A stretch of 64,000 nt of DNA, taken from positions 38,198,019-38,262,018 of the forward strand of contig CM017563.1 of assembly GCA_007844125.1 (NCBI GenBank), in the 5' to 3' direction. This document shows, in pieces, positions 1 to 13,112 of this stretch. This DNA is from Sinonovacula constricta. Its lineage: Eukaryota; Mollusca; Bivalvia; Cardiida; Solecurtidae. The translations under genes and the position numbers were made by a program. The notes under the pieces were generated by a model. The model saw only the letters and a program-made list of their open reading frames with translations. It did no database searches and was not told the origin of the DNA. Positions within the stretch are counted from its first letter, which is position 1. Each line of letters opens with the position of its first letter.

Positions 1-1960
1 ATGTGTATTCAATATCTTACTTACTTTAATAATGTAGTATATTAATTATTTTACTTAAATATATAGATGTAGCAACATTTACTGTTCAACAATAACCTTA
101 CTTTCAATATTTTCACGCATTTTCTGAATCTTTAATTAAATAATGCAGCGTTAACTCTTAAAAGATTCCACAAAACAATATTTTCTCTACAAACACTCTG
201 GAAACATTACCTTATCACCATCCTTTGACGAATCTCATACATGTACATGAGTGTTGTAATATATTTCTCTACGAAATATGACATGATTTTGTTATTATTA
301 TTTCCCATTTTCGGAATGAATGTTTTTGTTTTCTCATTTGTGGGAAGGTCTTTTCATACACTTTATATAAGATATGTAATAAATTCTATTTTTAATTTGA
401 TTTTTTAAAGCGCTCAATCTTTAAATTCTTATCGCAGTCAATAAGATTCCATTGTATGCATCAGTCTTAAGTGTATTTCAAAAGTCTAAACAGTAGAAAG
501 TACTAGAAACATCTTTGGTTTACTGCAGGAAATTTACAAATACCTACCCACAATGGAGGTAGGACGGTAGGATTTTAATAGTTGGAGTCCCTTTACATAC
601 GACAACATGAAATAAGTTGTTAAGTTAACAAATATGAGTCATAAATATGAACGATTTAGTTCTTCAAGCCTTGTTAAAAGTATCACCACAAATTGGATTT
701 ACATGCACACCTGTCTATGCGTACCTTAGTGACTGTCTATGGAATTAATTTTAAGTATACTATTCTATGCATATTGGTCATACCCACAAAAGCAACTTTT
801 CCCCTTTTTATAATTGAGATTTAATATGCCATACTAGGGTGTCGATAGATCAAAGGCATCAGGCAGAATTTCGATTATAAAAATCATCTAAACAGATATG
901 GAAATCTTAGCTTCAGCTCAAAGGATAAAACGCCACACATAGATGGTGAGTAGCCATTGTTGGAGCCAAGGCTTCATGGTGTTTGTTAGTCTGTTAGTTT
1001 GTTGTTTATTTCCAAAACCCTTTTAAATAACTTGTTTGTTTACCAGATTACCAAAATATTTTGTATACTGTATTATGTTTACTATAAAGTAAATAGTCGC
1101 TTATAACTCTGCATATAGTAGTTTTGTACCTTTGTACCTTTTACGTTCTATTAGCATTTTATGTATTTTAAATTCATTACGTCTTTATTGTACAAACATG
1201 AGACTTAAAAAAATACTTGTCCGCTTTTTGAATAGAAAAACAATGAATCTTTATATATAAAACCTGGTTCACGCGCTCCAGACTCGTGCATCCTGAAAGT
1301 CTTTCTCCATGACAGACACATAAAATAAAAATATCCATCACAGTTAGTCTACTCACAATAACCATCGGTAATTTGTCTCGGCACCTAAATTGTTCATTGA
1401 GAGGAATCAAAAACAAAGCCATGACGTGTAAGTACAAGTAATTTTTATGTCATACGACGAAAAGTAGTGACGTCATTTCAAACAAATATGTACACTTTTT
1501 ATCAATGTATCAAATATTAGCTAGGTTTTATGGACATGACTTTTGAAGATGGGATTGTATAGGCCCTTACCATGGATATACCATGATCTATACAATAACG
1601 CTAGAAACATGATAGTTCTACTTTCTAGAACGAAAGTGCTTTTCGTGGATAAAGGTTCACTTACATTTATTCAAATAAAAATAGCAAGGCCTTATAATTT
1701 CATTGGATGGCAACGACGCTTGACTTTAAATTGTGCCATAAAATTTTAGATTAATGCTAAGGACGAGTGTTTTCAATATTAAATGATAACAGGGATTACT
1801 TTTGTCAGATGACAAGTGCATATTGCTATTTAAAGACAAGATTGATTTCTTTCAATTAATGGCATTGTTTCGTAATTTCCTGGCAAAAACCTTGATTAGT
1901 CTAGTGACAAGAACAATTTAATTTCAGAAATCCTACGTCAACAATTGAGATGTTAAGCGG
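1..1960. other. AT-rich intergenic DNA, no gene seen
   Basis: Short open frames on both strands here lack splice context, domains or coding-like composition. No repeat family recognised elsewhere in the window was found in this stretch. Confidence 0.6.
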
Positions 1961-1961
1961 A

Positions 1962-2915
1962 GGTTTTGGGGCGAAAACATAAACCGAAATACCTGGTTTG
2001 GCATTGTTGGGAGACAGATCCCAATATATTCGCGGAATCAATGTCAGAACATGATGGACTTCTGCTGTGGCATTGTTTTGATACAGAACCAGATGGTTCG
2101 CAGGCCCAATTTGGATACAGAACCCGATATGGTTCTCGGAACCAGTGTCAGAACATGAGGGACACCTGGTTTGGCCTTCTTTGAAGACAGAACACGAAAG
2201 GGTTTGCGGAACCAGCGTCAGAACATGATAGACGCGTCTGGTTTGGCATTCTTTGAGAACAGAATCCGATATGGTTTGTGGAACCAGTGCCAGAACATGA
2301 GGGACACCTGGTTTGGAGACATAACCCGATAGGGTTTGCGGAACCAATGTCAGAACAGGCTGAACTTCTGGTTTGGCATTGTTTGTAGACAGAACCTGAT
2401 ATGGTTCGGGGAACCAGCGTCAGAACATGAGGGACACCAGGTTTGGCCTTCTTTCGAGACAGAACGCGATATGGATTGCGGAACCAGCGTCAGAACATGA
2501 ACACCTGGTTTGGCATTGTGTAGAGACAAAACTCGACATGATTTGCGGAACTATCATCAGGTTATGAGGAACATCTGTTTTGGCCACTTTGGAGACAGAA
2601 CAGGTCTGCGGAACCAGCGTCAAAAGATACGGGACATCTGCTTTGGCTTTTTATGGAGACAGAACGCGATATGGTTTAGGGAACCAGCGTCAGAACAAGA
2701 TAGACGTCTGGCTTGGCATTCTTTGGAGACAGAACTCGATATGGTTCGAGGAACCAGTGTCAAAGGATGATGGACATCTGGTTTGGCATTGTTTGGAGAC
2801 AGAATCCGTTATGGTCTGCAAAGCCTGCGTCAGGGCATGAGGGACATCTGTTTTGGCAACTTTTGGAGACAGAATCCGATGATTTGCGGAACCAGCGTCA
2901 GAACAGACCAATCTA
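1962..2915. repeat. ~70-bp minisatellite, roughly 13-14 degenerate copies
   Basis: A unit of about 70 bp recurs head to tail. Each unit carries the marker GAACCAGCGTCAGAACATGA (with variants) followed by a segment like CTGGTTTGGC and GGAGACAGAAC. Markers occur near 2138, 2209, 2280, 2341, 2411, 2480, 2611, 2680 and 2751. Several overlapping open frames of 60-150 codons on both strands come entirely from this array, because the unit has few stop codons in several frames. They are not treated as genes. Confidence 0.9.
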
Positions 2916-2929
2916 AAGCACAATGTATT

Positions 2930-5440
2930 AAAGATGCAGCGTATTCGTCATGAAGCTCGCTCTTCCACGGTGTATCACTTTTGAAGAAATATGAGTAAGA
3001 AAGCAATGTCTTTTTGGTCGCTTAAAACGGGGAGAAATGTGCACCACGATTTAAGCATACAGCTGAACCAGTTCTCTGGAGCGTTAGCGTTAAGCTATGT
3101 CTACAAGAAAACATAAAGCTTTCAATAATTTGCTATTAAAACATGCCATTTTGTAATGATTGTTTTAAGAAAAACTGCCCATCATCAAGACAAGACTATG
3201 AAGTGAAAACTCATTCGAAAAACGCCATAACGGAGGTAAACTATATGTTTAAGCAATGGGTCAAATACCATTTTCTTAAAAAATAAGGAATAATACGGAT
3301 ACTCTTTTAAACAAAGGAAATAAAACGAATTTTATCATTATACATATTTGCGTTGAATGACAAAAACGGATTTATGTAACAACACTAGCGAATGCTTTCG
3401 CATAATATCTGACCAGCATTTTTATGACAAGAAGGTTTACTTAAAAACAAATCAATACGCATCTTCATTTGAAGGCAAGCACCTTCGTAAACAGACAATA
3501 CAGCTTTTCTTTTCGCTTTATGGGTAAACGGTTGTATGACCAGGTGTTATGACAATCTGCCAAGTTTCTGAATTAAAGATGCAAGTTAAATGCTCACATG
3601 AAAAGATGAGACAAAACATAAAGTTAGAAAATTCGACTGTATTGCTCAAACCGGTATATGTATCGCAAATAAAACGTAAAAGATTGTCCCATCTATGCGG
3701 AAGCAAGATCATAAATAGTCGAATCTATAACTCTAAATCTACAACATATTGTGAATACACGCTTATTTCTTCTTCACTGCAGTATTCCAGCATCACCCCA
3801 CACGTTTACGTGTATATTTCAATGAAACCATGTGCGTGTTCCTTTTTATACTTAGGTTAACAAAATGTCTTTTCAACGTTAGAACTAATTTCCTAAATAA
3901 TTAGTTTCATTTAAAATTAGAACTTCAAAGAACATGGGAATTCAGCATTTGAAATGTTACTGCTTTTTGACCTGATATGTTCCTTAGTACAAATGCTCAC
4001 TAAACAACAACACTCCAAATCATTTGTAGATATCATGTTTTGCATTTGAAGGAATCTTTGCGAGATTTTTCTTATGGAATAGGCAAGACTTTAACTAGTA
4101 GACAGCATACAAGTTGTTTTACAAATGTCTTACATTTATCCCCTTTCATTATCTAAACCTTTTGAGAAGTTAATTTTTGTCAAACTTAAGCTGCAACAGG
4201 AAACCAGACTTTATAAACTGAACATATTTGTTGCCTACAGAATATTACCTTGTTATATCTAGAGTTACAATTGCCTTAATAGGTTTTAATTAACTTTTTC
4301 TTTTTCAAAACTCGGATAAATGTGTAATGTAGTGTTTTAACAAAACATCTAAGCCATATCTTTCTCTTTATTGGTCGCTTTGATTTCAGTCAGGTAATAA
4401 AGGATTAAACATTACAATCGAAAATTATTGTAAAAACAGACCAACATGTGCGTAAATAACTTATTACAATATAACATAATAAAAAGGGAATCTTACATTT
4501 TTTAATCAAGTCAAGTTTTTACAATTAAAGTCTATTTTTAGATAATCATTATAACTAATATATATTCTTTTGTACTACTTACTATAACTGGTATATGACC
4601 CTCACGGTCTATCTATTACTTTAACTAAGTACAAGATCTCTACTTTTATCACCATTTTTGGAAAAGTTACAGTATTTTTCTAATCATACCCTCATATTCG
4701 CGACGATTGTCATGGAAACCATAGGTTTTCATATAGTATAGCCAAAATCTCTTTTTTTTGTGTGTACAATGAGCGATTTTGGTTTTGCACACCCTAACGA
4801 ATATTTTAGTACTCCTGTAATAAGTCTAGGACTGTGCGGTCACGATACCTAGCTGCCGGGCTATCTCGCTTGCTCTCCTTTAATGACAAGGAAGTATTCA
4901 ATGTAGAAGGGATAAAATCACGATCAATTAATTGTAATCATAGTATTAATAAGACTGATGGGCTAGTGTAAGGTGATTAAGGTGCGGAAATTTATCTTAC
5001 CCAGGCAGTTTTACGCAGTTTATTGAAATCAGTTGCAAAAGAAGGTACGTGTAAAATCATTTGTATGTAATTTCAATGTTATTATGTTAAAACTTTTGAT
5101 TTTATTATCGGGACTCTCTGTTTTATATAAGGCAGTTGTTTGAGGTAAGGATATGTAGTAATATGTATGAGATCATGAGATTATGGAAACTATTGATTGT
5201 GGACTTTACCGATTAAAGTTACTGTAACTTGTCTCTCTATGTTATAAAATATTAATATTGTAGAGTTCAAATATACCTTATTCATACACACATACATAAA
5301 GAGTGTTGGCCAACAAGTTCTAAAGACTGAACTTTGTTCAGTATACCTCTATAAGAAACCTCTATAATACGTGCTTAGGGTGTAATTTATTATTACCCAG
5401 CCTTTCTCAATTTTCTATTTTGTGTATCTCCTCTGACCTC
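2930..5440. other. Intergenic, no gene seen
   Basis: AT-rich sequence with a single 103-codon chance open frame near 3549-3860 that has no recognisable domain or splice partners. Confidence 0.5.
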
Positions 5441-5447
5441 TCGGAAG

Positions 5448-5545
5448 GTCTTACAGCTGACCTGCGGTGCGCCGGTGTTTCTACCCAGACCTTTCTCCAC
5501 CAAAATAGCTAGTCGTTGCTATAATAATCATAATTGGTAGCTGCG
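5448..5545 (+). repeat. Truncated tRNA-derived SINE copy (family S1), plus strand
   Basis: The stretch is the reverse complement of the S1 body found many times between 28 and 51 kb. It includes the diagnostic GGTGCGCCGGTG, ACCCAGAC and TCCACCAAAATAGCTAG blocks in that order. The tRNA-like head is not clear. It is the only S1 copy found on the plus strand. Confidence 0.7.
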
Positions 5546-5857
5546 ATGTTTTTCAAAACACAAATTTATTGTGTATGTTTGCGAAGGGTGGCAAATGACA
5601 GTCGCGCTGCCAGTTAGTACCCACCTTATTTTCGGTTCTCATCCATATCTTGCATATTATTTGCAGTACTTCAATTAACGTTTACTATCTTACAGATATA
5701 TACTAGAATGTGTCCCGCGTGACTTTAACAAGTGCAACCATAAGATCAAGTTCATAACAAATATCACAATTATCAGAAAATGCTACACACGCCACATATT
5801 GCTGTTGCATCCATAACATGTCATTTTTAAAGACATAGACGATCTGATATGGGTGGA

Positions 5858-6320
5858 TACTGAAAATATTAAACAAGTTGAATGAAATTATACGAAACGA
5901 GGCTCTGGTTTCATTTTAAACAACGAGTTTAATATTTTCAGTATCTTATGAACACGAATATTAGATTCTATTTATCACATAACCAAAACATCAGCTGTTT
6001 GGGGTTTGCAATGCATCATCTTTTTTATAGTATGGCATTGACGTATGTAATTCGGTTTGGAAGAATCCGCACAAAAATAGTTCCACTCTTTACTCGACCA
6101 TTTTCCAAAAAAAAATTCGTTTATAACATGACTCAGATGTTATTTTTTATTAATTAACATGAAATTGGCAAAAAATGCATAAAACGGCGTCAACAAAGTG
6201 ATCAGGAAATGGCATATTCACTACACATACTTATTGACGTTAAACAACTATAACTAACTAGTGTCATACCAAAGATAACGCATGAGGGTTACCTCACGCT
6301 CGCGCGGAAGGTTATGTGAT
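5858..6320 (+). mobile_element. Dispersed element E1, copy 1, with terminal hairpin
   Basis: This stretch aligns over its length with 39372-39800 and contains shared blocks such as TATTTATCACATAACCA, CATCATCTTTTTTATAGTAT and AGTGATCAGGAAATGGCA. This copy begins with an 18-bp perfect inverted repeat: ATACTGAAAATATTAAAC at 5858-5875, with its complement at 5927-5944. No protein is encoded. It is probably a non-autonomous element of undetermined class. Confidence 0.7.
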
Positions 6321-6329
6321 AAATTCAAT

Positions 6330-7440
6330 TATACTTCGTCAACCTCGCATAAACTTAATTGTATGTACAGCTTATCAAGTTCACCGCAAGGTCACATTGT
6401 AGGCCATTGCATCTTTGATGGCATATGTCGTCAGTTCGAGTCGTATATCCTGTTTATTGTAGAAAGTGACAAACTAGAAAAAGAAAAAGAATTTGCTAGC
6501 GTGAAGTTCACATTATTGTTTACAGTTTCTTATAGTCAAATACGTTTTATGAATATTGCTATCAATCTTCCAGAGATCCCTGAAAGCTATCAGCGTGTAG
6601 ACAAAGTTGTAACATAAGACTACGCGCTCCATCATTTTGTTTCGATTTAACTTGGATCGATTTAACTTGGATAGGTCGATACTTTCTCCATGAGTTCCCA
6701 GTGTGCGAGGAGAAAGTAGGCGGGGCTACATTTAACTCCAATCTCCAAGACACCAAGCCCGTGTATCAACAATGATCGACCTACAGGCCTTCCGGTGCTC
6801 TTCTGCTGACTTCGATGCCATTATTAAGGTTCGGTTGTGTTGAACTATTGTCCTTATAGTCGTTAGTTTCCGCGCCCAGTTCTGTTTAACTTTTCAAAGT
6901 ATTTGAAATAATTAAACCTTTGTTAAATTGAAATAACTGATGAAAAATGGCTTATGCCAAATGTCGCTCTATTAACCTCTGCGACCCTAAATATATAAAT
7001 GGACAAAAAAAGGTCAATTACAATACCGCTGTTGGTCCATTATTGATGTCTAATTTTCATCTTTAATGCAAGACATGTCCAAATATGTTAACACGGGGTT
7101 TTAGTTAACTAATATTAGAAATGTCGTGTATTTGTCAAATGTCAAAATATAAGCAATGTGAGTTGACTACATACCTTTCCAATTCCATTCTGTAGCTCAA
7201 AACCAAACTTAAATATAAAATCAGTATTGACTAGCACAGACGTTCAAAGCAAGCGCATTTCGGTATCTTAAGGCAACCTTGATCAAAACGAAAAGATATA
7301 AGATTTTCTTCAATATACGAATTTGATTTGGGGCATTTATATAAGTTTTAATCACAAAAATAATGGAATAAATTAGTTTACCTCTAGTAAGTGTGTCAAA
7401 CGTGCGTATGTGTACATGCTTTTATTTACATATTGTGATG
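6330..7440. other. Intergenic, no gene seen
   Basis: No domain-bearing frame or recognised repeat was found. A short local repeat of GATTTAACTTGGAT occurs near 6645-6672. Confidence 0.45.
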
Positions 7441-7447
7441 CGTTACG

Positions 7448-7755
7448 GTTGGACACCCACGACTGATCCGTTCCGTTACTCTTCATTTATCTCCCGTAGA
7501 ATATTTAGTTCACTTTTCGCCGTTTCTGTTAATTATATTTCATTCGTCGATAAAGAGTTCAGTCAAATGATAAAGCTCGTTATTTCATTGTTTCGAAATA
7601 CTTGTCAAAATCGTCCTACTTCTAGACTCCATGCTCAGGAGTATGGATTGGCCAATTTTTGTTTTATTCATTTCGATAAGACGACAGAAAATTTACCAGT
7701 AAACCAACAGTCGACGAATGTAGTAAAATAGAATAGTCGAGCGTAAATATCCAAC
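7448..7755 (+). mobile_element. MITE family M2, copy 1 (~50-bp imperfect terminal inverted repeats)
   Basis: The left end reads GGACACCCACG, and the right end, read on the other strand, begins GGATATTTACGCTCGACTA. Left and right termini match imperfectly as inverted repeats of about 50 bp. The same structure is clearer in the copy at 10978-11287, and internal blocks such as ATGATAAAGCTCGTT and GACGACAGAAAATTTACCAG are shared. No protein is encoded. Confidence 0.7.
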
Positions 7756-8059
7756 GATCAGCTAAGCTATTAGATACTATTTCTCGGTAGAAAATATTCA
7801 TATTGTATACGCGACATGGGTATATGTGATCAGGAGTACAGTGATTGGTACGAATGTGACGCAAGTACTGCTATATGTATGAAGTTCAAATTAGATCGGT
7901 GTTGCTTTTTTGCTGTGTTACATTATTTTCATAATATTGGTGAAGGTTAAAAGTAGTAATGACAGTTAAGTTGTGTTTGGGAATAGTCATACACATTGCT
8001 AAAACAAAATATGTGTTTTAAAAAATAATTTTATCGTTGAACGCCACTAGCCGTGTTAA

Positions 8060-8800
8060 GTAGTCACTAATTAATAGTGAAACTCGATAACGAAAGTTTA
8101 GTTGTGTTAGATAGTAGTCAGACTCGTTGTTCAGAATTTAGTATAACTGTTTAATTGTAGTCGTTCTTGAACGTTAAGTTGTGTTGAATTGTAGTCGCAT
8201 TGGTTCTTGAACGTTTAGTTGTGTTGAATTGTAGTTGTATTGTTCTTGATCGTTGCGTTGTGTTAAATTAAAGTTTTATTGTTCTTGAACGTTGTGCTGA
8301 ATTGTAGTTGTATTCGTTCATAAACGTTGCGTTTTGTTGAAATGAAGTTGTATTGTTCTTGAACGTTGCGTTGTGTTGCATTGTAGTACTATTCGTTCTT
8401 GGACATTTAGTTGTGTTGCACTGTAGTCGTATTCATTACTGAACGTTGTATTATGTTAAACTGTAGTCGTATTCGTTCATGGACGTTTCGCGGTGTTGAA
8501 TTGTTGTCGTGTTTGTTCTTGGACGTTGTGTTGTGTTGAATTGTTGTTGTATTCATTCTTGGGCGTTTCTGTTAAATCATGGTCGTATTCGTTGTTGGAC
8601 GTACAGTTGTGTTACATTAAGGCAGTATTCGTTGTTAGGCGATAAGTTGTGTTGAGTTGTAGTCGTATGTGTTCTTGGACGTTAAGTGTGTTGAATTTAG
8701 TCGTACTTGTAGTTTGAATTTACATTGCGTTAAAGTATGATTGTATTCTTGAAACGTTAGTTGCGTGTTATTTTAATCATACTCGTCGTTGGACGTTCAT
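8060..8800. repeat. ~40-bp degenerate minisatellite
   Basis: About eighteen units of 38-41 bp are built around GTTGTGTTGAATTGTAGT followed by CGTATTCGTTCTTGAACGTT, with increasing divergence toward both ends. No protein-coding signal is present. Confidence 0.85.
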
Positions 8801-8802
8801 TT

Positions 8803-8953
8803 ATTTATTTATTGGGGTTTTACGGCACACCGACACTTGACAGGTCATACGACGCCTAATACAAAGAAGTTTAATGTGAATAGAGAATAATCAGGTAAAA
8901 ACTAAACTATGTGAGTAAAATGTACATAAATACAAAAATCTATCAGGTTAAAG
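8803..8953 (-). repeat. Short retroposon family S3, copy 1
   Basis: Contains the block GGGGTTTTACGGCACACCGA, then CAGGTCATACG and CAGGTAAAAACTAAACTATG. This is nearly identical in order to 17163-17317 and weaker at 33006-33150. A T-rich TTTATTTATT tract at the left edge suggests a minus-strand retroposon ending in AAACCCCAATAAATAAA. Confidence 0.75.
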
Positions 8954-8959
8954 CGTATA

Positions 8960-10429
8960 GCTGTGTTGATGTAGGGTCGTATTTCTGTCGGTATTTAAGT
9001 GTTTTGTGTTCAGTTGTAGTCATACCAGTTGTATTACATCTTAGTAATCGTTTTTGCATTTGTTTCTTAATTTGCCAGTGTTTTAAATTGATAACGCGGC
9101 TGTGAATAGGTCTTCGCTAAGAACATACTGTACCTTTACATCGACTGGTCCGAACATACATAGGAGCAAAAGGAATAAATTTCAGAATTGACAAGCGTGA
9201 TAACCTTTCTAACAATGCATACAGTGCATTCAAACTATCCTATCATATTTTAAGGCGAGTAGCGAACATCAGGATTTATCAGTTTAAAAAAAAAGTTATA
9301 TTTTCATTATGAACTTAGGGTTATCAAATGGGGATTAAAATGGAAATAATTTGTTTACTTTTGTATTAAGATGCAGGCAGATAAAGATAACTTTGTTTTA
9401 TTTGTCAGCTTAAACCAATATGTTTAATATGGGCTGTGTCACTAATGAAAATATCTTTAAAATTGTTTCTCAGCAAATGCGAGGTTAGTGCTCTACAAAC
9501 TGGTCTAAGCACTATATGTCCCAAAGCGACACCTGTTCTTTTTATGTACTCTTGTAATATCACCTCTCAGTGTTTTACCACATTAATATACATTTTCTGT
9601 CATTAGGAATACATTTGTCACGATAAAATACGAGTGTATGTGCTGACCCTTAAATAAACCAGTTGTCAGTCAGTTATACCTTTGTCGAGTGTTATCAGTT
9701 TACTATATATGGTGTATTACTATCATTTCTTTGAAAAACTTTCGTTTATACATTGTTCCTCATGTACCTCTGTTACCAAGAAAGTGAGATAAGTGATTCA
9801 TAAATCATTTAAACACACAAGGAAGATTAATCGAATCAATCATAGGCGTTCATGTAAGATCTGGAGATCCTCACCCGCGGAACTATTTCACCTAAGCGAG
9901 CCCGGGAGAGTTTCTCTTGATGTATCTCCCCCACCCCACCCTTGAGGGCTGAGATGGCCTTAATAGCCCCTGACAGATAAAAACATATTTGGTACGAGTA
10001 ATTCATATAAAATCGGATATATATTTGAATTTCGTGTATGTTATTAAGGAAGATTATGATACAAGTGAGCGACTAGTTATCGATATTATATTAATATATA
10101 TAATTAGATACACGTACTTGCCAACACAGCCTAAGTTTGTTACTTTTTACGTCGACAAGAAGAACACTGAATATCTCAAACATGCACGTAGATTAAAAAA
10201 TAAATGAACTACAAATTGACATCATTTAACAATATCTCAATAATATTATCACGCTTAATTACCTTTAGCTAAATGTAAATGCTGATTTGGGATGGTTATT
10301 TTTTATCTTTTTTTTTTTTTACTTCTAACCGTCTTTAAAGATTGTATCCTATCACATACAAACATGAAGATTTAACCACTGCTTTGTGCAATTTAAGCAT
10401 AATTTATTCATAAAAACACATACTTAAGT
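8960..10429. other. Intergenic, no gene seen
   Basis: AT-rich sequence with no domain-bearing frame and no recognised repeat. A short C-rich patch lies at 9927-9943. Confidence 0.5.
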
Positions 10430-10862
10430 CTTAATTAAGATTTTGATATTGTTGGACAGTGCTTACTACTTCTAATTCTTTTCAATGCTACAAAAAGCGC
10501 AATAGAGGTCTCTGCTAAAATAGATATCAACGTTAAAGCGGATTATCAGTATGGCGATAAAACGTGATCTCAAACGTAGGTGATCACATGGTATTCATAG
10601 TTTAAATGACAATATAACGTGACCTCAAACGCTAGTGATCACATGGTTTCTAAGTTTAAAAATAGCTATCTCTGCAGCGTGGCTCAGATAGGAAGCACCA
10701 ATTTGCAATGACGAGAGGTGATTTATGCTTGCCAGTTTACAAAGATCTCAGGCATCGATGAACAGCATTTTTCAAAACCTTTTCCGGTAACAATGACTTA
10801 TTTGGTTATTTGATAAAAAAAGTTTTGGTTCAAACTGTCCGATACTATCTTTAACCAGGCGT
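10430..10862 (+). mobile_element. MITE family M1 copy, degenerate
   Basis: The M1 body is recognisable: AAATAGATATCAACG, then a GTGATCTCAAACGTAGGTGA block, then AAAATAGCTATCTCTGCAGC and GTGGCTCAGATAGGAA. The right end carries CAAACTGTCCGATACTATC followed by TTTAA, the M1 inverted-repeat end. An internal ~60-bp segment carrying the ACGTGAtCTCAAACG motif is duplicated in this copy. The left boundary is approximate. Confidence 0.65.
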
Positions 10863-10977
10863 CATATTAAATAAAAAATTATGACAAGTATGTCCTATGA
10901 GTAACAACTTGTACTGACATTTGAAAGTGCTCAACAGAAAGGTAAACATGCTTAAAGCTGTTATCCTTCTGCATCTT

Positions 10978-11287
10978 CGGATACCCACGAACGATCCATT
11001 CCTTTACTCTCCATTCATCGCCCGTGGGATATTATATTTCATTGGTCGCTTCATAATCCGATGAAGATTCAGTTCAATGATAAAGCTCGTTCCTTCATTG
11101 TTTCGACAGTCTTGTCAAAATGGCGACGTCATTGTTATACTTCTGGTCTCCACGCTGAAGAGTATGGACTTTTTGTAAGCAGTATTATGATTGGCCAATT
11201 CTTGTTCTAATCAGTTTGATGAGACGACAGAAAATTTACCAGTAAGCCCACGGTCGACGAATGTAGTAAAACGTAATTGGGTATCCG
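10978..11287 (+). mobile_element. MITE family M2, copy 2, full length
   Basis: The left end begins CGGATACCCACG and the right end finishes GGGTATCCG. Reading the right end on the other strand aligns with the left end over about 50 bp with mismatches, sharing CGGATACCCA, CATTC-TCG and CCGTGGG. A target duplication was not convincing. No transposase is encoded, so it would depend on an autonomous relative. Confidence 0.75.
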
Positions 11288-11512
11288 ACAATGCACTTCC
11301 CGAGGGGGTTCTCAAAAACCTAAACTGAAAACAGATCTATTTAAACAAATCTGTTTCAAATTTTTCTGGGACCTAGGAGCATTTTTTATGGATGTAAAAA
11401 CAGTCAAAAAATTTTTTATCTGAAGAAAAAGAAAACTGAAGTCTGCAAAACTCACGCTTATAAGCTTAGACAGCCCCAATGTATTTTAAGAAACCCTATA
11501 TAGACTTGCTAT

Positions 11513-11755
11513 AAATAAAAAAGTAAGACAATATCCTATGAGCACTGCCACATATACCAAAATTTGAAAAGGCACAGGACAAAGGTATACTTATGTAAGC
11601 CAAATGTAAAATTAAGAACAAATCTGTGATGAGTCATTATCAGAAAGAGCAAACCCAAGTTGGAACGGTCAGTCGGCAAAAGGGACCAACCGATTTGACG
11701 GAGCTCTAACCTCGCACTTCCTGAGGGGTTTCTAAAATGCAAACAAGGAAAATTT
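11513..11755 (+). repeat. Dispersed repeat family R1, copy 1
   Basis: Shares ordered blocks with three later copies in the TSP1 gene introns: TCCTATGAGCA, ACATATACC, TGATGAGTCATT, GGAACGGTCAGTCGGCAAAA, GAGCTCTAACCTCGCACTTC and GGGTTTCT. It is non-coding and of unknown class. Confidence 0.75.
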
Positions 11756-12163
11756 TCTAAGTTAATCTCTAGCTTTCTGCCTTCACCTTAGGTAGGTTTT
11801 CAGCCTTTTAATGGCAATAGCCGAGTCATTTTAATGTCCCTCGGCTGGAAGTGTCCTGACTTCTCAAGTTATGTTGCAGTTTTCCCTCCAGGTCTGCTTA
11901 AATTAGTATCCATCTCACCCCTGTAACGTGATGAAAACGCTGTCATTCTGGCTCCTCTGTTGTCTATGGCTCTATCTACAAACCTGTATCATTCTCTGAC
12001 GTCGGCTTGTTTGAATAACGCCCTTTTCTCAGTTTTTTGTTTCTTGTGCCAAAATCTTACTTTATTACGTTGCAGACAATTGCAGGAAGTGTATTGATCT
12101 TAATGCCTACATCACCTCACAGATAGACCTGCAATATGGCTTGCCACTTCTTTCTTACTGTGC

Positions 12164-12400
12164 TCATTGGCGTTTTTTTTCTTTTGCTGACCGTTGCTTC
12201 GTTTCTTGCAGTTGTTTTCTCGGTTTTTGTTGCCTGGTAGGCGAATATAACACTTGCAGTTGGTCTTCAGAAACGTCGATATTGCCACCTTTATCTGCCA
12301 GTGTCCACCGCCATACCAAATTGATTTTTGCCGTGTCCATTATACTTAACATGAATGATGTCAACAAGAGCAGACTTGGGCCCTGTGAATTCTGAGCCCT
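12164..12400 (-). other. Unassigned minus-strand open frame near LINE and hAT remnants
   Basis: A frame of about 70 codons reads through a segment rich in Gln, Lys and Arg at its end, with no recognised domain, no clear start and no splice partner. It lies downstream, on the same strand, of the decayed LINE at 14.24-15.73 kb, so it may be a further LINE or transposon fragment. This is inference from position only. Confidence 0.25.
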
Positions 12401-12512
12401 TGTAGGTTCTTGCTAAGTTTGCCACAATAGCAACGTGTATCCACAAAATATATATGCAATATTTATTGCAAGAGTCAGCGTCTTGATTCCGATGCTTGAA
12501 TCGGGAGAATAT

Positions 12513-12526
12513 TATTCCCTCTCTCT

Positions 12527-12596
<70 letters not shown>

Positions 12597-12612
12597 CTAT
12601 CTCTCTCTCTCT
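12513..12612. repeat. (CT)n microsatellite
   Basis: A run of about 100 bp is almost entirely CT dinucleotides with a few interruptions near 12591-12602. It generates poly-Leu/Ser open frames that are not genes. Confidence 0.95.
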
Positions 12613-12767
12613 CGGTATGCTGTGGGCTTATCTTCTACTGGCGTGACTGGTTGGGTAATTGTTTCCTTTCGGAAAATATACACTGGGTCACTAGCCCTCT
12701 GAACCCATGGATTAGACTGTTCCAAATAACTACTAGTTAGTTAACAGTTAACAAAAAGGCATCAGTG

Positions 12768-12975
12768 GGTGTCCGAGGTCTAGTGGTCTAGACGTTGGAC
12801 TTCGTATCGGAGGGTCTCGGGTTCGAACCCCGAAGCTGACCACGTGATGTTAGTCCTTTAGCAGGACTATTTACTGCACATTGCTTCAGGTACTCAATAC
12901 CTGAGTACTGGTTATGCCCAGGAAAAGGGCAGTCGAGTGAGATAAATATAAGCTGAAAGAACTTTTTCTTTCTTA
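12768..12975 (+). repeat. tRNA-derived SINE (family S2)
   Basis: The first ~75 bp resemble a tRNA. An A-box-like TCTAGTGGTCTAGACG is followed by a perfect B box in GGGTTCGAACCCC. A non-tRNA body follows (TTAGCAGGACTATTTACTGC, GCAGTCGAGTGAGATAAATA) and a pyrimidine-rich tail. Internal RNA polymerase III promoter elements are therefore visible. It differs from family S1. It is called a SINE rather than a tRNA gene because the sequence runs on without a terminator into a repeat-like body. Confidence 0.75.
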
Positions 12976-13112
12976 ATCCACTGTGAATAAATAGGTTTAA
13001 ACTAACAAGAAAACATAATTATAAAGAATACAGTGTTCACTACTTTTTGAAGGTACACGGTTAACTCTGTTAATAGCAGGGTGATTCTCTCACATTGATG
13101 GCATATCGCTAG

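Noticed and set aside
1901..2923. Several overlapping open frames of 60-150 codons on both strands
   Set aside because: All are generated by the ~70-bp minisatellite; the translations only repeat a short phrase and no domain or splice context exists.
12435..12740. Ser/Leu-repeat open frame
   Set aside because: It is the translation of the CT microsatellite.
12768..12845. Stand-alone tRNA gene
   Set aside because: The A and B boxes are present, but the sequence runs straight into a repeat-like body and a pyrimidine-rich tail, as in a SINE.
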